The position numbers and the translations under genes are program-made. A stretch of 64,000 nt of DNA from Fagopyrum homotropicum (taxonomy: Eukaryota > Streptophyta > Magnoliopsida > Caryophyllales > Polygonaceae), in the NCBI GenBank assembly GCA_033239125.1, contig BSWB01000005.1, forward strand, positions 116,870,494 through 116,934,493. Direction: 5' to 3'. This document shows positions 12,036 to 24,293 of this stretch, piece after piece. The number at the start of each line of letters is the position of its first letter. The stretch's first letter is position 1. The notes below the pieces were generated by a model. That model worked only from the letters and a program-made list of their open reading frames with translations. It was not told the origin of the DNA and searched no databases.

Positions 12036-12915
12036 TCAATTACTACATAGCCTAGTAACCTGGAACTTGTTTGGAGATGCTATTCTGAGTACATTCATTG
12101 AATTTGAGGCACATATGATTGTAGTATTTATATTTCTACTAATTCTTCACTCTTGCTGAGAAAGTGAGTCTCATTGAATTGGATCCTCTCTCGCATCTTA
12201 GTTTAAGGTGCCTAAGAGAACAAGCCAAATAGGTCTACACTAAACACATTTAACAAGACACACGAAACTCAGAGAGGATCCATGTTCGAGGCTTGTTGGA
12301 ACCCATGTCTATAAAGCTCCAAAACAAGTGAAAAACTGAGGATGGTGTTGATGAGATGACAACTTACTGCATATAAGAATACAGGGCTATGTTAAACAGA
12401 AAAACATCAATCACTAACCCAGAGAGCAGAAATATGCATTCTTTTCATTGGAACATTACCTCCAAAACGTTCACTGTTGATAAAAGGATGAGAAAAAATA
12501 GAATCTGTACAAGACATGGAATTTGCAATATGAATATGAACGTAACAGCAATCACTAACCCTTCATTTTCATCGGTGTGGTTTTCTTTCAATTTTTAACA
12601 AATAACCCTTACTTTGGATACAGGAGGAACATCCCTTGATAACTTCAGATCAGCATCAAGCTTTAAACTTGTTTCTCCAATCTTGACGCAACATATCATA
12701 TAGAAGCTGGCTGCAGTCATATCAGAAATGACAACCAAATCAGGAGACTGTAGTTATCTCCTGCGGAAGGATGGTAGAACACCTGAAGCAGGCATACGTC
12801 GACAGCTTGAATATTAAGAAGAAGCTAAGCAACACACAAAAGTGTTCTCCTTGTTGATCTAAGAACTGACAAGCCTTAGGTTGAATCAACAACTAAACAG
12901 TATTTAGGAGAACTG

Positions 12916-14700
12916 CTACAGTTGTAGACTGGGGTCATCAAATATCATTTCCTGCAGCATGCACAACAGAAACAAGCTTAAGCTGACTTTAGTATCAAAT
13001 AGGCACTCCATCATGATTTGGCTGAATCAGTTTTGCACAGCAACGGACACATGCCAAGAAAGCCTACAAAGAGTTTTGAGTTCAAACCTTGTCGCAGACA
13101 GGGCAGGAAACACTTCTTTCCATCCACTCAAGAACGCATGACAGGTGAAATTCATGCTCACAGTTTGTGACCATTTTAGGATTTTCTGCATCATACACTG
13201 TCAATACACAGTTTCACTAGTTTCAATGCTATTGATAGGAAGGGAAATGCATATATTGGAAACTATTGGTCAATAAATGGATGAACACGGAGTATTTTAG
13301 GACGATGCCTTCAGAAACCAATTGGAAAGAACTCAAACCTTCAAAGCATATGGGACAGCAATCCTCATCTTCAATCACTAAGTCGTTCACTTCAGTTGAC
13401 TTCAAAGTTTCAGTTTCTGACTTTGTTGGTGAGGTAAGCAAAATGTCTGCAAGAGTCTTCCTTCCTGATTTATTGCTATCATCTAGTAAAGCTGAAGCGC
13501 CAAAGCCGTTAGCTCCAGCAGAGAGTAATTTATTATTGCATCCAGGTGATTGTTCATCGGCATCGGATATAGCTGCTTGGCTTCCCAGAGTGCCAAGAGG
13601 TGATTGGGGACGTCCAAAAAGTACATTGAATGGAATAGGTGCAGGAGGTGGTCGGTAAGTGTCAGGACTTGATGTATCTAAATTTAGCCTCACAAGGATC
13701 CCCGCAGGAAGCCCATGGGCTGATCGATTGTATGAACGTACAGCACCCTGCTCTTCCAAAGCTGGCGGGCACTGCACATGTTTCCAGATGTTAGACATGA
13801 AAATTTTTATAGAAAAAAATGTCAATGAAGAGCATTCATTCATATATAAACAAAAATGAGCGAGACTTCTATAAACTGCAAATGATATTTACTTATGAGA
13901 AGAAAACATCAAAATTCCGATAGCTGTCGTGCTTTTTGAGGAACTACAGTACAAGTATTAAGTTACAAAAAATAGTTACTACTATGAATACATGTTCGAG
14001 ACTTCTATAGACTGCAGTTGATATTAAATTATGAATAGAAAACAAAGGCATTCCAATAGCTGTCATGCTTTTTGAGGAAGTACAGTACAAGTATTAAGAT
14101 ACAAAAAAGAGTTATTACAATAAATAGTTAAATACACGTGCAAGCAGTTTCTTAACAAATCTAAAGAGTAGTTAAAATATAGGTAATATAATATATACAT
14201 CCCAAGCATGTTGTTAAAATCTGAAGAGAAGTTAAAATAGGTAGCTTTTAGCTCTCTCATAACAAAATTACCATCTTATTGAGATCTACAGCACTGGAGT
14301 TGGTACATATGTCAACCCTAATATGTTATTATACTAGTATAATATCTGTTCTGCGACATTTTCTCATTGTTTAGCTTATTTATGAAATTTATTAAAATAC
14401 ACAATTCGGCTCCAAGAACATTTAGATTACGCATGCACCACATATATATAAACTCAGGAACCTTGCCTCTTGTTAGCTATGATAAAGGTAAAAGCAATAT
14501 ATCAGTCCTATATAGCATCAGCTACTATCTCCACTGGCTCCAAATTTTATATCAACATTAAGTTGGAGGAGAAAGTTTAAGCAGGAGAAATTATCTATAT
14601 ATTTCAATACTGTTACCCAAAGGAAAAGTTGATTTACATAGTAATACAGAGGTGTTCCTTGCAACTGAGCTTTCCTGGAAGAGCAACAGCAACCTCCCAT
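12916..14700 (-). CDS. RHB1A: RHB1A-type RING-H2 E3 ubiquitin-protein ligase
   Basis: Coding exons on the minus strand: 14700-14638, 13771-13339, 13197-13088 and 12951-12916, giving 213 residues plus stop. It should transfer ubiquitin from an E2 to substrates. The start MGGCCCSSRK supplies Gly2 for N-myristoylation and a Cys cluster for palmitoylation, so membrane attachment is inferred. The middle has the family signature DTYRPPPAPIPF (exon 2). The C-terminal RING-H2 reads CPICFEVYDAENP, then CEHEFHLSC, then CPVCDKEMIFDD, with all eight zinc ligands present. The final 36-bp exon is needed: reading through its intron would end the protein at CDKV. Splice sites are GT-AG throughout. Length and ending match Arabidopsis RHB1A-like proteins. 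The gene converges on BRM. Confidence 0.92.
13861..14113. repeat. Imperfect ~120-bp duplication in the first coding intron of the RING gene
   Basis: 13861-13977 and 13997-14113 align almost end to end, sharing CGAGACTTCTATA, TAGCTGTC, GCTTTTTGAGGAA and TACAGTACAAGTATTAAG, with a period of about 137 bp. It is confined to the 13772-14637 intron. Confidence 0.7.
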
Positions 14701-16250
14701 GTTCAGTAATATGTCATCAACCAAAATATGACCATGTCATGTCATACCATCCCTGTCATCCAAATTCAAGCAAGATCCCCAAAGATCAGCAACAAAGAGA
14801 GAACAATATGACCTATACATCGGATTGAATAAAGAAAAATATTTTTCATAAAATTAACAAGGTGGTGAAGAGGCTTAATAGAGAATCATAATCATTTGCA
14901 TAAGACGATTAATGATTAAAATAAAAACACAAGCAATTGGAAACCCCAATAACTTCAGCTCAAGTCTCAAACAAAATCTAAGATAATACCGTCGAGTGCT
15001 CACAAAATAACAGTGAAAATAACAGTTTATCAAAGATGTTGTGCAGCTATTCCTTGACATGCAAACTGATTAAGTAGGAAAATAGACACAGACAGATTGA
15101 ACTCTCTAGTCTCTAGAGAGTATTCACAATGCGAGGCAATTAAACAGCGCCAGGAAAAAGGGCATATATGATCTTAGTACATGAATGAAACATTCAAGGC
15201 AAAAGAATAGGACCGAGTTCATCTAGGAGATTCAAATTGGGAACCAACTGCATACTGGAGCCAGTATTACTCTATTCGATCTCAAATCTCTCTCTAGACT
15301 TGTATGAAAGGCCAACAAGAAGATGATCTTGGAAAAGAGATTATTAATCAAGGTTTTCAATGAAAATTACAACTTCCATTGGATATAAAGCCATCCATCA
15401 AGTGAACAAGACTTTCTCACAAATGATTCAATCTTCTCAAAAATTCATCATGACAGCACTTGTTCCCTTTAGTAGTTTCCCTCAATGAATCCTATCTATC
15501 TTTCAATGCGAACTATAACGAAGCACTCCACATAGCATAGTTTCCTCTCAGAACTGCACATAGTGCAACCAGACAAACTGATATCCATCCCACTTATTTA
15601 TTAATTTATTTATCCACGCGCAGCGCAGCTCTCAAATCTTCAAGAAGACATTGGCTGTCAAAATTGACCCCACCAACCCACAAACTGCAATTTGCAACTA
15701 TAATAAATTACAGGCTTCAGAAACCCAGGCTAAAGTTCTACTTCAACTCATGCAAGAATTCTAAAATTACACACTAGATGATGAAATCAACCACGCAAAA
15801 AACCTCAAATTAGCTGACGCGCAAAGTTTAGCATAGAAAAATCGCATAAAAACAGAAAAATAAGAAAAACAACCAAAAAAGTAACGACGCTGAAAACGAA
15901 ATTCGTCACACATACACCAGTACACCACATGCGACTGAAAACTCCACAGTCATGGAGCGGAAATAGCCTGAAAACCCGAAGAAGAGGAGGAGAACAAAAA
16001 TAACATGGTAAAACCCCCTCTCTGACAAGACGAGCTGGAAGAACAGAAACAACAAAGCCAAAATTGGAGTGGCATAATAGAAATTCGTGTGGAAAACGTG
16101 AATCGAAGCAGGAGAGGGACGAAGAAGTGAAACCAATTGCAGTTACCTCTGGAAGTGGGAGGAGAGAGAATGAGTATGTTGAGGGAGAGAGAAAGCAGGG
16201 GATTGATGAAATGTGAGAATTTCAGGATTTTTGGGAAAGGGAGTTTAATT
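14638..16250 (-). other. 5' leader of the RING gene with a long leader intron
   Basis: A CT-rich leader exon (about 16250-16147) ends CCAGAG before a GTAACTGC donor. The next acceptor is probably the one ending at 14753, giving a leader intron of about 1.39 kb and about 50 nt of leader before the ATG at 14700. That leader contains ATGs followed within one or two codons by stops (for example ATGGTATGA at 14750-14742), so very short upstream ORFs could damp translation. Leader introns often raise expression of plant ubiquitin-pathway genes. Exon limits are inferred from consensus only. Confidence 0.5.
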
Positions 16251-16563
16251 TTATTTTAATTCTTCTTTGGGTTTTCTCAATATTTAAAATAAACCTTTTT
16301 TTTTTGGCCCTGGAAAATGAAACGGGACAGACAAGCATATTACCACTGGTAATAGTGTGAGACTGTGGAGCCAGTCATTTTTATATTCTTTCTATTGTTC
16401 AGTTACGGATGGTGGTCCCCACTATGTTGAAGAGCCGGGGAGGGCTCCGTTTGCTGTGTCTTGAGGAATATTTTGGTGCTTATAGGAGTGCCCCAAGTAT
16501 CATGAACTTTTAAAAAGTTTTTTTTTTTTTAAATATTTTAAAAGATTGGCGATGTCTTCCTTC

Positions 16564-17249
16564 TAGACCTGTACAAATTCGGGCTCGGGCCGGATTCGGG
16601 CCGGGCCATACCTAAAAACTCTACCCGTAAGGTGCAGGCCGGGTTGGCCCGGCCCGGCTTGTCCGGGCCACAAACGCTACCCATGTCCACCCATGTAAAA
16701 AGCGGGTGGGCTACCGAGCCGGCCTGGATGGCCCGTATGTACTTCCTTGTGCGTTTTTTCCTAGAATTTATCGGTCAAAACAAGTATTATAATGAATTTA
16801 ATATCACTTTCAATCCAATTATACTTGTATAGTGCACTACCAACAAGTTCAATGACAATCGACACACAAAAATGAACAGAACCGAATACCTAAAAAACAA
16901 TAAGTATCATTACAGTCAAGTTAGTCCTACAATCTTGTGTTACAGACGAATATAACTCGTCAAAATACTCCAAATAAACTAAATGAACAATCAAAATATG
17001 TAACACTCAAAACAATATAAATTATATACACATATAGATGTATAATATTATATGTATAAAACTATATATGGGCCGGGCCGGGTTAGCCCGCGGGCCAAAC
17101 TGTTTACCCGTACCCGTCCCATCAAAATGCGGGTCGGGCCAAGCCCGAACGGGCCAAGCCCGAACGGGCCAAACTTGCTGCCCATACCCATGTTTTTTCC
17201 GGGCAGGCGGGCGGGCTGGACGGGCCGGCCTGGTTTTGTACAGGTTCTA
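16564..17249. mobile_element. Non-autonomous hAT-like element
   Basis: Left end TAGACCTGTACAAATTCGGG; the reverse complement of the right end reads TAGAACCTGTACAAAACC. Both ends are followed inward by GGGCCGGGCC-rich subterminal arrays (16580-16740 and 17070-17235), the hallmark of a common plant hAT group; the 300-bp centre is AT-rich. No transposase and no convincing 8-bp TSD were found. ORFs in the arrays (for example 17038-17250) are low-complexity artefacts. Confidence 0.65.
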
Positions 17250-18769
17250 ACTCGATGTAAATAAAACTTAAAGCAAATTATAATCAAATTTTTTAATTCA
17301 CGAAATTATTGTAAAAAGTGAAAACATCTAATAATCCATCCTAAACTCAGCAATTATTTTATAATTATTTTGTAATGTATAACTTAAATCAACCATCTTT
17401 CAAATTTCTATATTTGGAATAAAAAATTAATTTTCAAAGTAACCTTTTAAAATCATAAAATTACAAAAAGTAACCACTGACTTTTAGAGTTTTGATTTAT
17501 ATTCACTACATAAGTTGAGAAATAAATAAGTAAAAATTCACTCTATGTTTCTCCCTCCTCACAATTACGGCCCAATTTCTCTCCTTCGTCAAATCTCCTC
17601 TCTCTCTTGGCATTTTTGCGAATTTCTCTCCTTCTCTTCCATGACGAATACAAATTGTGTGAGCGAACATATAGAAGAAGATGAAGATTAGCTTAATTCG
17701 ATCCCGGATTCCCATCTTCCTTCCCGTCAAGGCGAAGAAGGAGACAAAATGGTGGAGAAGACGTATCGCATTCCAAGATCCATACAACTTTAACTTGACC
17801 CATGTTGAGTCCATCATATACACCATCGTCATTCGAAACCATCGAACCATAGGACTAGTGGTGGATTGCCGTTGGATGAAGGTTTGTTCTCATTTGATGA
17901 CCTGAATCTTCTTCTTCTTGATGATGTGCAACTTGAAGAGGGATCCTGATGCAGGAACATCTTAAAACTTGGACCAACATTCCTTGTGGGCAAGGAGAGG
18001 AAACTAAGAGTAATGAGAGAACACAAGATTACATGGAACACAAGCTTGAGAAAGGACTTATATGTAATCAAGACGAAGAGGAAGATGATGCATTATAACA
18101 CAATGTAATAGAAGATCTCGCATGCATCACTACATATGGGATCATACTCGTATAATGAAGAGAAGGAAGTTACAAAGGAAGAAGCTACACCACCCACATC
18201 CCTTGGTTATGCAAGTCCCCGGACCCACACCTCCCTCTCCGGGTTCTCCATCCAAGCACATAAAGAGGATCAGGCTAACCATGCAACCACACTCAAACTC
18301 CTCCCTCCTCCGATTCGGGCCAACCATGAAAGGATATTGGATCGAACATGCATACGTAAGAAACATGCAAGCCCAACGGATCAGGCATGCAAACGTGAAG
18401 ACCGGGCCAACCATGCGCTCCTAGGTCAGCCATGCATGGACGACGTTAAAGGCCATTCTAGTGGCTGATTTTTCGGACCATTGGTTATTATTTTAGCTCA
18501 TAAAGACATATTTAACTATTAGATTAGTTGTTATTTTTCAGCCCATATATGTGTTATTTTAATTATTTTATAAATAATTTAGTCTTCGAATAAGGAAGCT
18601 TAAAGATAGATTGAAAAAATTATATCTTCCACAATATATTATTTTGATTGATCTTATACCATATCTTATTAGAAAATAGATCTTATCTTAAAGTAGAAGA
18701 TCAAATCTTATCCTAGATAAGACAGATTTTACTGGATCCTTTGCTTGTGGATCACTCGAGCATGCATGT

Positions 18770-18771
<2 letters not shown>
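17250..18771. other. Unassigned repeat-like DNA
   Basis: AT-rich with short ORFs and no recognised protein. 18180-18420 contains repeated CCAACCATGC-type phrases suggesting transposon-derived sequence. No gene is supported. Confidence 0.35.

Positions 18772-18856
<85 letters not shown>
18772..18856. repeat. (TA)n microsatellite, about 42 units
   Basis: Uninterrupted TA dinucleotide run of about 85 bp. Such runs are length-variable and hard to sequence; the real length may differ. Confidence 0.97.
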
Positions 18857-18858
<2 letters not shown>

Positions 18859-19369
18859 CTTGATCCTCTTGTAAAGCATCCAATTGATAGTTCAAAACAC
18901 ATATTTTTGATATTTGCTTGTGCAATCTGTTTGGTTTCTGACGCAGAGTAGAGAGTGGGTGATGTCGCGTCCGCCCTATAGCTTGGACTTGTTTGCGTTG
19001 TTTTGTTTGTGTCTCCAAGTTGATATCTTGTCAATTGATTCACAAGCATCGTATAATTTTTATTAATAGACGTTTCATTAACGTTGATTATAGTGGAAGG
19101 GTTCTACGGTCGTTCTTGGTTGTGTGTTAGGACCTTAGTTTCTCTATCGTGCTCCAAGTCGTTTCTTAGGGTTCGACCTAATCTATCCAACTACTGGTCC
19201 AACATTACCATCTAATCATAGATCCACCCACCAAGCAACCTTCATTCAAACCTCCCTCACCCATATCAAGATCTATTTCTCGTTTGGTGGGTCCTTGTAA
19301 TAAGGATCGAGAATAGTCATATGGTGTCGAAAGATCGGGACTCACCACACGGTTAACCCCGTATCAAAG

Positions 19370-19381
19370 TGGTATTAGAGC
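19370..19381 (+). other. Primer-binding site of an LTR retrotransposon (initiator Met-tRNA type)
   Basis: TGGTATTAGAGC differs at one position from the plant initiator-Met primer site TGGTATCAGAGC. The preceding sequence ends GTATCA, a possible LTR terminus, and decayed gag sequence follows 1.3 kb downstream. The 5' limit of the LTR could not be fixed. Confidence 0.6.
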
Positions 19382-20677
19382 TTGATTTTATTGACATCAA
19401 CCTATAAATAAAATCGGAGTTTTCCTCAAGTTCCAACAAAAAGAGTCACCCGGAGCATGAAACCAGATCTTGTGCCCTACACACCGGAGTACGAAACCGG
19501 GCCCACAATAAAAATCAGAACCAAAATAGGTTCAAGAAACCATATCTTGTGCCCTATCACCAGAGGAGATCCTCACCACCACTATTTCCCTCATCGAAAA
19601 CTAACAGCGTTGTTGCCAGCAGCCCTAGCGCTTTCCAATGCCACCAGCACCCACGTCACCCACCACGTTACACCACCACCACCACACTACTACCACCCCA
19701 ACCCTTCCCGGTACCACCAACAACCACCCAGTCCCCACATAGGCGTAAGCCATCAACTAAACCTACCGAAACTTATTCCTTACCCGAAAAACGCTAAACT
19801 TAACCTAAAATCTACCGCCCAAACCTGAGACCTCGAACCCTTCAAACCTAAATCCGTCCCATACCTAAACCTAAAAACCCCTCAAATCGACACTCCAAAA
19901 CCCGGAAAACCCTTACCTGAAATCTCCAAAATCTGAAACCCTTCGAACTCGAAGCACCCTAACCCGATTTTGGTTGAACCCAAACCCACATTAACCCCTT
20001 TGGTTCAAATCTGAACCAACCCTTGATCTCGAACCCAGTTCGCACCAGCAACACCGGTCCATTCCAATCGAACTCCCTCCGGTTCGAAGAAGAAAGAACC
20101 CCTGGTTCGAAGTAGAGAGAACCCCCTGTTCGACATTGTGTAGTTCTTTATTTTTGTTTCTCTTTTCGATTAAAAAAACAAATTCGAATAGTTAAAAAAA
20201 GAAGAAGATTCGAATAGTAAAAAAGAGAAGAAAAGAAAAGAGTTATATTATTCATAGTGTTTACTTGTTTTAGTTTGAAGAATTGAAGACCAAAGGTTGA
20301 AGATTGTGAGCTACTCCCGGACTATCTTGAAGTTAAAACTTCATCCTCTTCCTACCCACCCTACAACATTTACTTGATCTTATTTTCGACTACAATTGTC
20401 TTTTATAAGTTCTTATTTTTGATTGAGAAAGTAGGCGTATGTAGTTTTGCTTACCCTTTCACTTAAAAAGCCTCTTCCCTTTGAGATTACGGTAGGGCTT
20501 CTATCATTGATTGTAGCTCCCAAATACACTGCCTTGTGTCTTGTTTGAGCATTCTGCTTGATATTGCAAGAGACTCTCGCAAACCGTCTAAGATAAGCTT
20601 GAAGACAACACATACAGTGAGGGGTGTCAGGGAATTGATTTCAGTTTTACTAACCTAAAATGTTTTGCTTGCTTTGA

Positions 20678-21546
20678 ATGTCTACCCTAGGGAAACAAAG
20701 TGAAAACAGGACCAACACATTGAAAATGAACAAGTTCATCATAGCCATGAAGCAACAAATGGACGAAGTCTTAACAAGACTAGATAAGGTGAATCCCGAA
20801 CTGAAGTATTGCCACCACCACCATCATTGTCACCTCACCAATGTTGGAGGAAGAAGAATTTCACAAACCTCCCCTAATTTGACCCCGCCGAGCCCTTAAT
20901 CACGGGATCATGCAACCTATACACAATGTCTAAAAAGCCATAAACTTTGAGGACGAGGATGAAAAAGTTCCCCAGAACCCGGCCCCGGAAATAGAGTTAT
21001 TTTCAAAGGCTAAAACTAAAATTCTTCCGTTTGAAGGGAAATGTGACGCGGATATCTACCTAGCTTGGGAAGCAAATGTAGAAAAAATCTAGAGTTGTCA
21101 CCACATCCTAGAAGGACGAAAGGTACAAAATGTTGCCCTCAAATTCACTAACTATGCTTTAACTTGGTGGACTCACCTTGTAAAGGAAAGAAAAAAAACG
21201 AGCCTTAGATGTGGATATCACCACATGAGAACAAATAAAGACTACCATGAGAGCTCGCTTTATCCCACCCACCACGGAAGAGAACTCCGCTAGAGGCTTG
21301 AGAACCTTAAACAAGGTTTAATGAGTGCAAAAGAAGCATATAGTTCTATGTAAATGGAAATGTTCCGAGTTGATGTCGAAGAAGAAGAAGAAGAAGAAGA
21401 AGATATCTAAGGATTTTACATCCTTCACTTGCTAGTGAGGTAGACCTATACACCTATGCTAACATGACAAACTTGCTACATTTAGCAATCCAGGTTGGAA
21501 GGAATCAAGACAGGAGAACTGCACAAACATAGAGGACAAATCCTAG
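20678..21546 (+). pseudogene. Decayed Ty3/gypsy-like gag, 5' part
   Basis: A 73-codon open start (MSTLGKQSENRT) is followed by gag similarity in shifting frames: KILPFEGKCDADIYLAWE, VALKFTNYALTWWTHLVKE, RLENLKQGLMSA. The WEANVEK / ALTWW / LENLKQG series is typical of the gypsy gag (retrotransposon gag) domain. Several stops and shifts interrupt it. A GAAGAAGAAGAAG run lies at 21378-21402. It continues after two LTR insertions at 25331 and 27209. Confidence 0.75.
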
Positions 21547-21738
21547 TGTTGAGTAAAAATGTACACAAATTTACAAAACTCATTTTATGTTTTATTCGAA
21601 TACAGATTTACAAAACACATTTTATTTATTTTTTATTATTTGAGTTCGACCCTCTCTTTTTGACCTTTTGATTCTAAGTTATATAAATACCGATATTTGG
21701 TTTGTTTTAGTGATTTGAGCTGCACCCGTTTTTGGACG

Positions 21739-22905
21739 GATTGCCTACGTACCTCGTTAAAGAGGATCAAGCCTCACGTAGTTCAGTGCGGTGTTTTCAT
21801 GCATCAGAGAATCAAAGTCTAAACCCACCTTCTAGGAAGGGTTGCCTAGTCAATGATTCAACTATCATTTGCATGATATTTATATCTCGACCATGAATCA
21901 TAAGATTAAATTAAACCCATCTTCTAGGAAGGGTTGCTTAATTCATCCCGCTATCACGCGCATAATCAAGATTAGTGAGAGATTGTTTATTGTTTTATTT
22001 TTATTTTTTTGTGACTGAATTTGGTCCTTAGTTTACCAAATTTCCTACGTATCCTTTATTAGGAATCAAGTCGTACGTAGTTCTTAGTTGTTTGTGGTTA
22101 AACTCGACGAGCGGATGCTTTATATCGAGTTCATGAATATTTGGGAATTTTTGTTTAACTCTAAGATTTATTTTAGAGTTGATTTTATTTAGGCGGTGCG
22201 ACTGAATCCAATATTGGATTTCCTACGTAGCTCGGAAAGAGTATCAAGTCATGACGTAGGTCTGAATAAGAAAATAATTTGGTTAGATTTTTGTGAGGTT
22301 AAACTCGACGAGCGGACTTTTAGTTTTGTATGAAAGTCATTTTTGTTTAGCGGTTGACCTCGATAATTTATTAATCGAGTTTTCTACGTACTCTTTTACA
22401 AGAGATCAAACCACCCGTAGTTCATTTGAAAAAATAGTATTTGAATTTGATTTGCGACTGTACCCGATAAAAGTTTGAACTTGATATCGAGTTACCTACG
22501 TAGCCTTTTAAAATGACGTCAAGTCTTTACGTAGTTCTACAAGGGAGATATTAAGAATTTAATTTTATGACTTTCATTTGATATAAAGTCAAAAGTATAT
22601 TTTGCGATTATATTTAATACATATTTGTTTGTATCAAATTTCCTACGTATCCGTAAAAAAAACGGAATCAAATCATACGTAGTTCTTTTATGATAAAAGA
22701 CATTTGGTTTGAATTTTTTTTTTGTGGTTAAACTCGATGAGCGGATGCTTTATATCGAGTATAGAAAATTGGATGTCTTTTAATTTTGCCTCCAGGATTT
22801 GATTCATAATTTACTTTACTCGGACGGGTCGACTGAATCCAATTTAACTTAATATCGGATTTCCTACGTAGCTCGGAAAGAGCATCAAGTCATAACGTAG
22901 TTCTG
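21739..22905. repeat. Seven CCTACGTA...ACGTAGTTC hairpin modules in the solo LTR
   Basis: Modules near 21741, 22043, 22220, 22382, 22492, 22642 and 22860 each read (C)CTACGTA, then 25-35 bp with a GAATCAAGTC-like centre, then (T)ACGTAGTTC. The half-sites are mutually inverted, so each can fold, and each module carries two ACGT cores. A second motif, GGTTAAACTCGACGAGCGGA, occurs near 22098, 22290 and 22728. Confidence 0.8.
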
Positions 22906-24211
22906 CCTTAAATATCATTCTTTGGTGTAAACTTGACCTTAAATTTATGGTCGACATTATCACACGAGTCAAACGTCGGGCTGATATTAGCTAATGTTTT
23001 ACTTTAAACAAACATTGTACAACATCAATTTAAAGGGTAAACAACTTTCGTCTTTGATTTTTTTTTATCTACCCTATGCAGGCTTCATTTGGTTTAAAGT
23101 CATATATGATCTTAGACCTCTATTAGCGTTGATAATTAAAAAGAAACACTCTTATATTATAGTGCACTCTCAAGAAATGCTTTTTTATTTAACCACTGCA
23201 CTGTAATATCTTTCCATGAAAAATAAATAGTTATCAGTGATTTAGACACTTTTGTTAATGGGTTTATCTAGCTAATCCAAACAAAAGAAGAGACGCCTCT
23301 CATTTGTTTCATTTAGCTATTTTTCATTAATTTGGCCTTTAACATTGCTTGAACTTCTGAAGCCAAGACATGAAGGTTTCGAATACTGACCCTTGAATAA
23401 TACGATCACTTTGAGCCATTCAAACAAGGGGGAAGATTTGAATTATACAATACGGATTTGGTATCATCAAACATACACCGACTATATATCAAAACCAAGT
23501 TTACTTCGGCTTAAATATGAACTGGTTGTATGTTTTCATGACCATTACAATTCAGCGCAATCATAAAACCTTTTGGTTTCACACTAACTAACCTTTGAAT
23601 TTGAGTATAACGATGAAAGTGTGCGTTTTCGATGCGAATGAGAATTAAAATCTATCAAAAGGATTTTTTAGGTTGATGTCGATCGCCGCTTCTCCCTCGA
23701 ATATTAAGTTTTCATGTATCTCACCCAACATCTTGCACTTTCATTGTTTTTGTTACCATTTGTAAGGTATTCTGTAATTTTAAAAAGGGTCATGCTTTTT
23801 ATTGGTTTTAAAGATGCACCAGTAAATAGATCAACATCCTTTCTAAATTTTTTTTAAAACTGAATTGGATTTATTTTAAAATTTGATAACTTTGTAAACG
23901 ATGACTATGAGATTAACCATATTAACATCCCTTACTTAATTGTTTTAATGTGTTGATCTCATTTTCAATAGAATCTCCTTATGGGTATAAGGTTTCATTT
24001 GGTGAATCTTTTCATGAAACATACAATGCTCCGTTTGCCATACATACTGCATGATATGTGAAGAGAAACAAATCATTTTAATAAAATTTAACCTAAGAAA
24101 ACTGATTCTAAGCTTTCGAACATGGATGAAATGAAACTCGTCTACGCTTTTAACCCCAATCCGAAATGGAATGCTAGAATCACATGATTCTTCACCGATA
24201 TTCGGATGGTT

Positions 24212-24293
24212 GTAGCGGTCAAAAATAATCACTTTCGATCCAACTACGGGTCCGTATAGTGGTCGAAAGTATTTACTTTCGATCCAACTACGG
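24212..24293. repeat. Two-copy ~44-bp tandem repeat
   Basis: Both copies contain ACTTTCGATCCAACTACGG preceded by a GCGGTC/GTGGTCGAAA-type segment; the right copy is truncated or diverged on its left side. It lies inside the 3.8-kb solo LTR. Confidence 0.7.

Noticed and set aside
15906..16136. Minus-strand 76-codon hydrophobic ORF upstream of the RING gene
   Set aside because: Falls in the leader intron just after the predicted leader exon; pyrimidine-rich intron sequence explains the Leu/Phe content.
18122..18468. Overlapping 100-110 codon ORFs in two plus frames and one minus frame
   Set aside because: Three frames open over the same repetitive phrases, no known family and no splice or codon support.
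18745..19049. ORFs encoding (IY)n repeats on both strands
   Set aside because: Direct translation of the TA microsatellite.
19457..19828. Pro/His-rich 123-codon ORF
   Set aside because: Low-complexity CCA-rich leader sequence between the primer site and gag of a decayed retrotransposon; no conserved domain.
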